Below, piece by piece: positions 14,577 through 21,898 of a DNA stretch of 31,833 bases. The position numbers and the translations under genes were made by a program. The notes below the pieces were generated by a model. The model searched no databases. It was not told the origin of the DNA and worked only from the letters and a program-made list of their open reading frames with translations. The stretch spans positions 1 through 31,833 of the forward strand of contig DJHK01000040.1 of assembly GCA_002433065.1 (NCBI GenBank), written 5' to 3'. This stretch comes from Chloroflexi bacterium UBA6622. Lineage in GTDB: Bacteria; Chloroflexota; UBA11872. Each line of letters starts with the position of its first letter. Within the stretch, counting starts at the first letter, position 1.

Positions 14577-17573
14577 CTAGCCTGCTTGCCGCATAGGGAA
14601 ACTCGAAGGAAGACCACCCGAGTTTGTCCTGGTAGTTGCCTCTGAAACGTATTTGAAGTGTGGTGGCAAGGCCATATCTTCTCTTGCTAGCACAATAAGT
14701 TGGGGGTATCTCCGGGCTGCTTCTCCCTGGTAAGCGGCACTTGCCAATGCTGTAAGAAAAGATCCATCGTGATCATCTTCATTTTGCTCAAGCCATAGAA
14801 AGGCTGGGAGATCGGTAGCATCCAATGGGGGGGCTGCAGAGGCAAAGGAAAGGGCAAGGGCGCATTCCGCTCGATATTGGGTGTCATCGTCGAGTTCTTC
14901 GAGTGTGATCCAGATGGTTCGTGAGCTGTCCCAAAGCTCTACAGTGAAGTTTTTGTTTAGTCGGACATCCCAATAGTGACCGCTGGTTACTAGGGGCAGT
15001 GTTGCCCGATACGTGTGCTCAACTGCGGCCGGGATTCCATCAAGTGTTCGTGTTAGGGCCTCTGAGGTCAGGATTCCTGCGATTTCTTTCGCTCGTCTGG
15101 CATGCACGATTTCCATGAGACGACGTTTTGCATCCTGACTATTCACGTCGGAGCTGGAGATTCCTGTGCGCAACTCCAAAGTTTGAAGCTGCTTTTCAAT
15201 TTTCCGTTTGGCTTCTCTGGCTTGTCGAAGCGATGCCCGGATGGTGCGTAAGTCCTCAGGCTTGTGTGTCGGCGCGGGTACTGCTGCACGGGCTTCAGCG
15301 CTAGTGGGGTCTATTGGGGTCTCGACGCCAAGTGAACCCAAAGAGGTTGCTAGGTCTGTAGTGTGTCGTTGTAATGCAGAACGCGCGGATCTTTCGCGAA
15401 TAGAAGCTGCGTGAGACGTTGTGAGAGATTTCTTGTAACCAATCTCCGCAAGGCTTGCGGCAAGCTTGGCCATGATTGTGGCTTGGCCACGCGCGGTACT
15501 TTCACCGGCCATGTTGCGTTCGCGTTGCATATGACCGGGGCCAATTATCTTTTCTAGTCGGACGACTTCCGAATTTGCGTGGGCTTGATCTCGAATTGAG
15601 ACTTGGCGTTCCAACTCAAGCTCTGCTTGTGTGTTTAGGGTTTCGCGGAGCTTGTGGATGTTCTGCTTGGTCTGAGTTTGGGCTGCTTGCGCAGCCTCTC
15701 GGGATCTTCTAATGAGCAAGCTGCTTGACAGGTGGTCGATTTCACGTTGGGCTTCAGCCGATTTTTGTAGTTGGTTTTTTAACTCAGCTGTGATGATGGT
15801 TCTTTGGGATTCAATTTGTTTGTCCGTTAGTGCCTTTTCTCGGGCCTCGAGACGGAGAACTTCGTTTTGAGCAGCTTTTACCGCGTTCGAGGCTGAATCA
15901 GAAGCGGTTTTAAGTTCTTCAGAGTTACGACGCTCGTCCCCAAGCGAATACTGTCTAAGACGAGCAGTTGCACTGTCACGAAGTGTCGTTGCGCGTGCGA
16001 TGCTTGTGGGTGTTTCCATGTTTATTTTGCGGAGATCCGAGGCGGCTTGATCTTGCGAGTTTTGGGCATTACTGCGGGAAGTTTTGCCACGATCAATTTT
16101 TCTTAACGCGTACTGAAGTTTGGAGCTTCGCCCAATCAGCTCGTTTCGGAATGAGTTTTGGGAGCCTTGTGAGAGGTGCATCCATAAACCAGTAGTCGTT
16201 GAAAGGATTCCGACCAGGAGGCCGACCGGAATAAGGGGAGCTGCGGCACCTAGCCCTAAACTAGCTATAGCAACTCCTACAATAGTTCCGGCCGCTGCGA
16301 GTCCGCGTTGTTGTGCTCTGGTTCGACTGGTTTGCTCGGTATCGCGAATCCGTAGGATTACGTTATGGAGTTCCTTGTTGAGGGCTATTGCCTGTTTATC
16401 GAGGATGTTTAGCGTGTCTATTTCTGCGGTGGCTTTGGCCCACATTTCCCAAAGCCTTACTGCAGTCGGTAGATGTATTTCTTCATGCGCACGCCCGGTC
16501 AGCGTTTGAGCTCGGGTGGCATCAGCTGACAGACGATCAAGACGTCGTCGTGCTATTTCGAGGTCTTGGCGTGTCGTTTCAAGGGCGTTGAACTCTTTGC
16601 TGATTGAGGCTATTTGTTCTCGAGTTTCTCTAGTCGATTCAGCAGCTTTTTCGGATCGTTTGTAGGCCGCCAAAATTCGATCGAGCGTGTCAAGTTTGCG
16701 TTCAAGCTCGGATACAGTTGGTTTGAGCTTGTGTAATTCAGATAGTTTTTGTTCATGATTTGATTGTTGTGACTGGGCTGACTTGACGTGAAGAATTGCT
16801 TGATCACGATCTTGGAATAGTTGTATGACCTCCAGTGATCTAGTGGCATCGGCGATTTGTCTGGAAAACTGCTTGGCCAGGATTTCCATGGCCCCGTGGG
16901 TTTCGCGAGAGGTGGTGATAAGTTGTTCAGCTTTGTCAACCTGTTGTATCGCCCGCCAGACACGATCACGTTTAAGGGCTAAGTCCAAGTCCTTAACCAT
17001 CTGGGTTTTTTCTTGATGGTCTTGAAGGGTTTCTGCAAGTTTTAATTGAAGCTCGGCCGTGCTCTCTGTTTCCTTCATGTCCTGACTTATCTCGACATGG
17101 GCTTCCAAGAGGTGCATGCGTCGCGTTCCGAGCCAAGCTTGCATAACGTCAGGCAATCGCTTGGCAGTTTTTTCTAGATTTCCAATGGGCCAAATTAGGC
17201 CTTCTAACGCGGTGATATTGGGGCCTAGGATGTTGTCGAGTTCTCGGTCGATTTGAGAAGCGCCTTGGATTTGAACCAGACCTTTGGGTCCAGAGCGACC
17301 GAGCCGAGTTGTGATGAGGCGGTCCTGACCTATTAGGCGCTCGATGATGTAGGTAACACCACCAACGACTATAGATACGGCAGCGTATCCACCCGGACGA
17401 CGATCAGAAGGTATGGCTGAGTCTCCGAAAAGGGCGAAACGAAGAGCTTCTCGAACATCGAGTGCCTCCTCAACGGATGTGCGCAAAATGTGAGTTCCCA
17501 TAGCCTCAAATCGAAAATCGACGTCTTCGATGGCTCCTATTTGGCGAACAAGTAGTCGTTCAAGCAGGATCAT
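14577..17573 (-). CDS. Rad50/SbcC/YhaN-like coiled-coil protein with lost ATPase motifs
   Basis: This 998-residue protein has the architecture of the SMC/Rad50 group, closest in layout to YhaN. It has an ATPase-like N-lobe ending in EALRFALFGD, long heptad-rich coiled coils (about 160-420 and 475-850) and a C-lobe. At about 424-466 it has a central hydrophobic hairpin. The expected Walker A (GPNxxGKS just before the ALRFALFG helix) is replaced by RTSVEEAL (31-38). The C-lobe equivalents are also altered: LDDDTQYRAECALALSFA (from about 894) where LSxGT-type signatures occur, and FLWLEQNEDD (from about 925) where LLLDEPF-type Walker B occurs. The switch histidine is replaced in IVLAREDM. The frame is open throughout, so the changes are substitutions. 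The gene overlaps the Mre11-like gene by ATGA and probably forms a complex with it. ATP hydrolysis is doubtful. Confidence 0.85.
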   Translation of the reverse strand: MILLERLLVRQIGAIEDVDFRFEAMGTHILRTSVEEALDVREALRFALFGDSAIPSDRRPGGYAAVSIVVGGVTYIIERLIGQDRLITTRLGRSGPKGLVQIQGASQIDRELDNILGPNITALEGLIWPIGNLEKTAKRLPDVMQAWLGTRRMHLLEAHVEISQDMKETESTAELQLKLAETLQDHQEKTQMVKDLDLALKRDRVWRAIQQVDKAEQLITTSRETHGAMEILAKQFSRQIADATRSLEVIQLFQDRDQAILHVKSAQSQQSNHEQKLSELHKLKPTVSELERKLDTLDRILAAYKRSEKAAESTRETREQIASISKEFNALETTRQDLEIARRRLDRLSADATRAQTLTGRAHEEIHLPTAVRLWEMWAKATAEIDTLNILDKQAIALNKELHNVILRIRDTEQTSRTRAQQRGLAAAGTIVGVAIASLGLGAAAPLIPVGLLVGILSTTTGLWMHLSQGSQNSFRNELIGRSSKLQYALRKIDRGKTSRSNAQNSQDQAASDLRKINMETPTSIARATTLRDSATARLRQYSLGDERRNSEELKTASDSASNAVKAAQNEVLRLEAREKALTDKQIESQRTIITAELKNQLQKSAEAQREIDHLSSSLLIRRSREAAQAAQTQTKQNIHKLRETLNTQAELELERQVSIRDQAHANSEVVRLEKIIGPGHMQRERNMAGESTARGQATIMAKLAASLAEIGYKKSLTTSHAASIRERSARSALQRHTTDLATSLGSLGVETPIDPTSAEARAAVPAPTHKPEDLRTIRASLRQAREAKRKIEKQLQTLELRTGISSSDVNSQDAKRRLMEIVHARRAKEIAGILTSEALTRTLDGIPAAVEHTYRATLPLVTSGHYWDVRLNKNFTVELWDSSRTIWITLEELDDDTQYRAECALALSFASAAPPLDATDLPAFLWLEQNEDDHDGSFLTALASAAYQGEAARRYPQLIVLAREDMALPPHFKYVSEATTRTNSGGLPSSFPMRQAG

Positions 17574-18721
17574 GTCGAGGCCTCAAGACTGTCATGTGCT
17601 CTGACGGTTGCTGATACGTGATTTCGTGCTGACGAAATCGCACGTTGCTCGGCAATATCCTCGGTGGAGGAGGCCATTACATCGGCAATTCGTCGTGTAT
17701 GGACCAGGAATGAGCTTCGGTGTCTTTTGGCTGCGATCGGGTGGTTTACTAAAAGTCCTGATAAATCCAGCCGAACGAGGGTCTCTTCTGCTGCTGCCGC
17801 TGTGACAAGTTTTCTGGGATTTACGGTGTGCCAATTATCGCGTGACACTGATCCAGATAGCACGAGGTGCAGAATGGATGCTTTCCCGAGAACAGGGGCT
17901 ATCGAACGATTGATCTGAGTCGCAAGTGTTTCTTGACCTAGATCATTACAGTCAATGTCTATTTGTATTGATCGAACGGCTTCTATTTCAACAAAAGTTG
18001 CTTTGGAGGCTCGGTGATTTTCGATCTCAACCACTGTGAATCCAGAAACTGCTTCAACGTTAAGTGAGGGGGCTGCATGTCCAAGCTGGATGTTCGAGGG
18101 TATGGTTCCCAAGTCAAAGTTTGGCGATGGGGAGCGTGCATCGATAAGCAGATCAGTTTGTCTCACATAATCTAGAGATACGGTTGCATCGAGTCCTAGC
18201 GGAAGTATTCCAACATTTACATCTGGCGGTTCAATCAATTGGGTCGCTGAGCTTCCGAGTCTAAACAGAATGTTTTGTCCGGTGTTTGTATTGATTGACG
18301 CCTCTTGGCTCGTTTGGTCTAAAACATGAGTAATGAGCCCAATCTCGGTCAGAAACTGTACTCCGTCGGTCCGCAAGGAACGGCGGCTGACTGCGGCTAA
18401 CACCGGAAGGTCAGCTCTTTGGGCATTTGCTAGTGCAGCCATAGCTCCACGTACATGGTCCAGGGATGGATTGTCGTCCGCGAATAGGCCGCCGCATATA
18501 ACGAATGCGGAGGCTCTCATTCGTAGTGCTTGGTCAACCGCACCTTCTAATGATCTTTGGCAAAGATCACTGAACAGATCATGTTGGCTAGGTGCGAGGG
18601 TCGAAGGCGAAGCTCCGAGATGAAATCCAGACGCTAGTGCAAGACGCGTATGTAACTTTTGTGACCGGTTAAACGGCACGACGAAAGGACCACCCTTGCC
18701 TCCCGAAGTGCTGCCACACAA
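17570..18721 (-). CDS. Mre11/SbcD/YhaO-like protein with lost metal ligands
   Basis: This protein of up to 383 residues has the layout of Mre11/SbcD nucleases. It has a phosphoesterase-like domain beginning LALASGFHLGAS, a helix, then FVICGGLFADDNPS, LPVLAAVSRRSL, a later QLGHAAPS, and a capping-domain start GFTVVEIENH. Aligned with the family motifs, D-x-H has become G-F-H, GDLFD has become GGLFA, GNHD has become VSRR, and GHIH has become GHAA, so nearly all Mn-coordinating residues are gone. The TTG at 18721 lacks a ribosome-binding site; a GTG at 18679 with GGTGG upstream would remove 14 residues and begin nearer the conserved domain. The stop overlaps the Rad50-like ATG. It is expected to act as a structural or DNA-binding partner, not a nuclease. 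Confidence 0.82.
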   Translation of the reverse strand: MCGSTSGGKGGPFVVPFNRSQKLHTRLALASGFHLGASPSTLAPSQHDLFSDLCQRSLEGAVDQALRMRASAFVICGGLFADDNPSLDHVRGAMAALANAQRADLPVLAAVSRRSLRTDGVQFLTEIGLITHVLDQTSQEASINTNTGQNILFRLGSSATQLIEPPDVNVGILPLGLDATVSLDYVRQTDLLIDARSPSPNFDLGTIPSNIQLGHAAPSLNVEAVSGFTVVEIENHRASKATFVEIEAVRSIQIDIDCNDLGQETLATQINRSIAPVLGKASILHLVLSGSVSRDNWHTVNPRKLVTAAAAEETLVRLDLSGLLVNHPIAAKRHRSSFLVHTRRIADVMASSTEDIAEQRAISSARNHVSATVRAHDSLEAST

Positions 18722-18822
18722 ACTGTGCGGCGCAGCAGGGGAAATGGTAGCACTGTACGGCTATTCCCGACTCTGAGAACCTGTTTCCCTTTGACGGTTT
18801 TTGAATGCTTAAACAGAGCTTG

Positions 18823-19536
18823 TTAGGTCGATAGGAAGCTTTTTGCGTGCTCTAGTTCTCTCGGTCCTAGGTCGTTCTCGACATGTTCGAGTACCCGTTG
18901 GTAGGCAGCTCGTGCCGTATTTATATCACCAGAAATCTCGTGAGCTCGAGCCAAGGCAAAGTCCCATCGAACAGAGACCTGAGTAGGTCTACTAGATTCA
19001 AGACGGCTGATAGACTGGCGTGCTGTTTCCGGCGAAGGATCGACCGCTAGTTCTGCCAGGATTCGGTCAATGACTACTTCGGCCGAGGGCTTAAGGCGTT
19101 GGGAATGGCTAAGCGCTTCCAGCGCACCATATGGGTCGTCTGACTTTAGGCGGGCTCGGCCTAACGCTTGCCATACAGCTGGCCCGTCTGCGCCATATTC
19201 AATTCCGGTTTCAAGGCATCGGGCCGCCGATGCGGGTTGACCGGCGACCTCTAGTGATGCAGCGACATGACGATATAACTGGGGTCTGAGATCGTCTTGG
19301 TCCGAGGAACCAGATGCGATGTCCAACGCGTGATCCAAGGCTCCACGAGCGGCTGTGTTATCACCTTGAGTGGCATAGCGAACTGCTAGGCCGACAAAAT
19401 GAAATGCGGAAGTCATCGTGGCGGACTTTGGTGTCTCGGCATCAATTGCTAGCAGGGCTCGCTGGGCAGCTGCGTCGATCTGACCTGCCGTTAGAAGGTC
19501 TGCAATATCGTCTCGACAGTCTTGGAACTGAGGCAT
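18823..19536 (-). CDS. TPR-like repeat protein downstream of lexA
   Basis: This 237-residue, helix-rich and soluble protein appears built from tetratricopeptide-like repeats. Examples are AVWQALGRARLKSDDPYGAL followed by EALSHSQRLKPS, and WDFALARAHEISGDINTARA followed by AYQRVLEHVE; the Gly/Ala spacing in each helix pair fits TPR. There is no signal peptide or catalytic motif. It begins 15 bases after the lexA stop, so it is very likely cotranscribed with lexA and sensitive to the same repression. Its partner is unknown. Confidence 0.75.
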   Translation of the reverse strand: MPQFQDCRDDIADLLTAGQIDAAAQRALLAIDAETPKSATMTSAFHFVGLAVRYATQGDNTAARGALDHALDIASGSSDQDDLRPQLYRHVAASLEVAGQPASAARCLETGIEYGADGPAVWQALGRARLKSDDPYGALEALSHSQRLKPSAEVVIDRILAELAVDPSPETARQSISRLESSRPTQVSVRWDFALARAHEISGDINTARAAYQRVLEHVENDLGPRELEHAKSFLST

Positions 19537-19551
19537 CCGTGCAGTCGGTAG

Positions 19552-20151
19552 TTAGGTTTGCCGCATGATCGAAATGACCCGGCCTCGTAAACGAACATTA
19601 TTACTGTAAATGGGCTTCATTGTTGAGTTAGCCGGTTGAAGCCGAACTCGCTTACCTTCCCGATAGATTCTTTTTAGCGTGACGCTGTCGTCGTCCAGCA
19701 TGGCAACGGATATCTCGCCGTCATTAACGGTTGCTGCTGGCTCAATTATGACGATGTCGCCGTCGCAGATGTGGTCCTCTATCATGCTGTCCCCTCGAAC
19801 CCTAAGCGCGTATGCCGTTGATCGCGGTGACAGTTCGCTGGGAATTGCGATTGTGTCGAAGCGAGCTTCATAAGTCTCGATTGGGGTTCCAGCTGCAATT
19901 TCACCCACGATCGGAATGTTTATGACCCCATTTGACAAGCCGTTTTTTAGCAGCTGGATTCCGTGCGATTGGCCAGAACGTTGGAGGTACCCTTTTTGCT
20001 CAAGGGCTTGGATGTGTTGTTGAACTGTGGCCGGTGCCAGATTTATTGCAGTACCAATTTCACGTACGCTTGGGGTGTAGCCCTCATCTTCAATAAATAG
20101 CTCAATCGCTTGCAACACGCGGTGCTGGCGTTGCGTCAGCGGGGTAGTCAC
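19552..20151 (-). CDS. lexA: SOS repressor LexA
   Basis: This 199-residue repressor has a winged helix-turn-helix N-domain (YTPSVREIGTAINLAPATVQ with the recognition helix) and a C-terminal S24-type self-cleaving domain. The cleavage bond is Ala87-Gly88 in VGEIAAGTPI, the nucleophile is Ser122 in RGDSMIEDHICDGD, and the general base is Lys160 in VTLKRIY, so autoproteolysis should be intact. GTG start, with AGGAAG about eight bases upstream. Activated RecA would trigger cleavage and derepress the SOS genes. The TPR gene follows in the same operon and the Mre11/Rad50-like genes lie 101 bases beyond it on the same strand. Confidence 0.97.
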   Translation of the reverse strand: MTTPLTQRQHRVLQAIELFIEDEGYTPSVREIGTAINLAPATVQQHIQALEQKGYLQRSGQSHGIQLLKNGLSNGVINIPIVGEIAAGTPIETYEARFDTIAIPSELSPRSTAYALRVRGDSMIEDHICDGDIVIIEPAATVNDGEISVAMLDDDSVTLKRIYREGKRVRLQPANSTMKPIYSNNVRLRGRVISIMRQT

Positions 20152-20175
20152 TAGCTAACTTCCTAGAGTTCGGTT

Positions 20176-20207
20176 TGAGCACCACAATGTTCCGAGGATA
20201 GTGCTCA
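20176..20207. promoter_or_regulatory. Inverted repeat upstream of lexA, candidate operator
   Basis: Perfect seven-base arms TGAGCAC (20176-20182) and GTGCTCA (20201-20207) flank 18 bases in the lexA leader, 25-56 bases before the GTG start. On the minus strand a weak -10-like TATCCT (20200-20195) lies between the arms, so a dimeric repressor bound here could cover the promoter. It does not match the Bacillus GAAC-N4-GTTC box. LexA autoregulation is the natural guess, but this is unproven. Confidence 0.35.
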
Positions 20208-20245
20208 CACAATTTCTGCAAGTTCGAAGGTGCCAGACAAGAAGC

Positions 20246-20260
20246 GAACAGTCAAGGTTC
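20246..20260. promoter_or_regulatory. GAAC-N7-GTTC palindrome upstream of lexA
   Basis: GAACAGTCAAGGTTC is an inverted GAAC/GTTC pair with seven bases between, 95-109 bases before the lexA start. The half-sites match those of Gram-positive SOS boxes but the spacing (7 instead of 4) does not. It is a second, weaker candidate for a LexA site. Confidence 0.25.
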
Positions 20261-20309
20261 AAGTTTCCCGTGTGTGGCTGCCGCTTAGTGGGTGACTAAA
20301 TAGCAGTGT

Positions 20310-20711
20310 TTAGAAGCTATCTCTTAAAATAATGTCTTTTGATTCGATACGTATCGATGTTCCAGTTCGAACGCGTCTTAGCTTGTCCGTGGGGGTGTCA
20401 ATCAGGGTCCCCAACACCGTGACTGGACTAGCTGCCCTGATTTCTTGGCCTTGGCTGGCAGGTGTTCGTCCAAAGAAAATGCATAACGCTGAGCCAGGTG
20501 GCCAGTAGGCTATGTCTCCAACTTCAACAATGTCAGATGCTTCGGCTGAGTTCTCGATCCGGATACCGATGTCAAAGTAGAACTCATGGCCCCATGTATT
20601 TACGGTTCGTTCAATTGGCAGTGCTTCCCATAAGGCAAGCGCGGCAGGTGTGTCTGATAGCTGCGCATCAATCTCAATCTTATCGACGGTGATTCTTATT
20701 GGATGGGGCAT
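20310..20711 (-). CDS. Cyclophilin-like (TM1367-type) small protein
   Basis: This 133-residue protein is of the cyclophilin-like/TM1367 family. Family signatures are TPAALALWEALPIE, NTWGHEFYFDIG, VGDIAYWPPGSALCIFFGRTP and IRAASPVTVLGTL; the YWP-x-G-x-ALCIFFG-x-TP pattern is typical. The ATG at 20711 is chosen because GGAGAG lies eight bases upstream. The frame is open for another 38 codons to 20825, but that part is basic and unlike the family and would run into the divergent promoter region. The biochemical role of the family is unknown. It has its own start region and ends 158 bases before lexA. Confidence 0.85.
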   Translation of the reverse strand: MPHPIRITVDKIEIDAQLSDTPAALALWEALPIERTVNTWGHEFYFDIGIRIENSAEASDIVEVGDIAYWPPGSALCIFFGRTPASQGQEIRAASPVTVLGTLIDTPTDKLRRVRTGTSIRIESKDIILRDSF

Positions 20712-20801
20712 TCGTTTAGCTCTCCGATGGTTGATGGACCATAACAATCTTATTCGGAGGCATGTTGCTCGCATTAAAAGGGTTGTAGATGTGGAAGCCC
20801 T

Positions 20802-20831
20802 TTGACACTTATTTCTATGGCTCAATAAGCT
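20802..20831 (+). promoter_or_regulatory. Candidate promoter of the 2-hydroxyacid dehydrogenase gene
   Basis: A perfect TTGACA (20802-20807) is followed 18 bases later by TAAGCT (20826-20831), a partial -10 match. It lies in the divergent 168-base gap, about 50 bases before the GTG start that has a strong AGGAGG (20867-20872). Confidence 0.45.
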
Positions 20832-20879
20832 CCTTCTAAACCTTCATGCGCCCCGCCAGATTTACTAGGAGGCTTACTA

Positions 20880-21884
20880 GTGGTCGGACGATCCTCCAAG
20901 CACAAGATTTTAATCACCGACTATGTGTGGCCATCGACGGCTCCAGAGCGAGAAGTTTTGTCGGAGCTTGATGCGGAAATTATTGAGTCTGATTCTGGGG
21001 ATGAGGCCCGCTTGGTTGAGCTTGCAGCTGATGTAACAGGGATACTCACTTGTTTTGCGAAAGTAACTGAGAAGGTTGTTCGGGCTTCACCACGCCTACG
21101 CGTGGTTGGTCGCTATGGTGTTGGTACCGACAACATTGCGGTTGACGTGTGTTCAGAGCTGGATATTCCTGTTACCTACGTACCGGATTACGGCTATGAA
21201 GAGGTGGCTGATCACGCCTTTGCTTTGCTGATGGCTATGAGCCGAGGTATTGCGAAGCTTGATAGGCATGTTCGAAAAGGTGAATGGAGCACCACTCCGG
21301 CGCGGCCCATGCATCGTATGCGGGGTCGAACTCTTGGCATTCTTGGATACGGCCGTATTGGTCGAGCTCTTGGTTTACGGGCGGCTCCTCATGGACTAAG
21401 AATCTTGGTGCACGATCCATATGTTGATGCTGAGCGAGTGGCCGATATTGGTGCTGAACTTGTCGATAAGGAGCGACTTATCGCCGAGTCGGATGTTATT
21501 TCAGTTCACGCTCCTCTAACGCCTGAGACGCGACACAGTATTGGGGAGCCAGAGCTTCGTGCGATGAAATCCACCGCGTATGTCATAAACACCTCGCGTG
21601 GGCCTCTTGTTGACGAATATGCGCTCGCACTGGCGCTAAAGAATGGCTGGATAGCAGGTGCGGGTATCGATGTCCTCGAAGAAGAACCCCCACCAGCTGA
21701 TCATCCGTTGCTAGGTCTTGAAAATGTGATCGTAACCCCACATGCAGCCTTTCTATCAGAGGAATCGGTTCTCGAACTTGAACGTCGCGCTGCGGCTGCG
21801 GTGGTTCGTGTATTACAAGGGAAGATGCCGGAATATGTTTGGAATCGTGATGTTCTCGATCGAGTTTCTTTGGCTGAGGACTAG
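20880..21884 (+). CDS. D-2-hydroxyacid dehydrogenase (phosphoglycerate dehydrogenase / CtBP-like)
   Basis: This 334-residue NAD-dependent dehydrogenase oxidises or reduces a D-2-hydroxyacid/2-ketoacid pair. The nucleotide fold is GILGYGRIGRALG, and the catalytic residues are Arg in VINTSRGPLVDE, Glu in GIDVLEEEPPP and His in VTPHAAFLS. The segment VPDYGYEEVADHAFALLMA is most like the group annotated as C-terminal-binding-protein-like dehydrogenases, and the protein lacks the ACT domain of long SerA forms, so a serine-pathway role is not certain. The start is GTG behind a strong AGGAGG. It stands alone on the plus strand and meets a convergent membrane-protein gene with 14 bases between the stops. 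Confidence 0.9.
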   Translation: MVGRSSKHKILITDYVWPSTAPEREVLSELDAEIIESDSGDEARLVELAADVTGILTCFAKVTEKVVRASPRLRVVGRYGVGTDNIAVDVCSELDIPVTYVPDYGYEEVADHAFALLMAMSRGIAKLDRHVRKGEWSTTPARPMHRMRGRTLGILGYGRIGRALGLRAAPHGLRILVHDPYVDAERVADIGAELVDKERLIAESDVISVHAPLTPETRHSIGEPELRAMKSTAYVINTSRGPLVDEYALALALKNGWIAGAGIDVLEEEPPPADHPLLGLENVIVTPHAAFLSEESVLELERRAAAAVVRVLQGKMPEYVWNRDVLDRVSLAED

Positions 21885-21898
21885 TTCAGCGACTGCCA

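Noticed and set aside
17449..17493. A frameshift hiding a normal P-loop in the Rad50-like gene
   Set aside because: The other two frames of this stretch do not encode a GxxxxGK pattern, and the working frame stays in register with the conserved ALRFALFGD helix.
20712..20825. N-terminal extension of the cyclophilin-like protein
   Set aside because: The extra 38 residues are basic, unlike the family, and lack a ribosome-binding site, while the ATG at 20711 has GGAGAG at good spacing.
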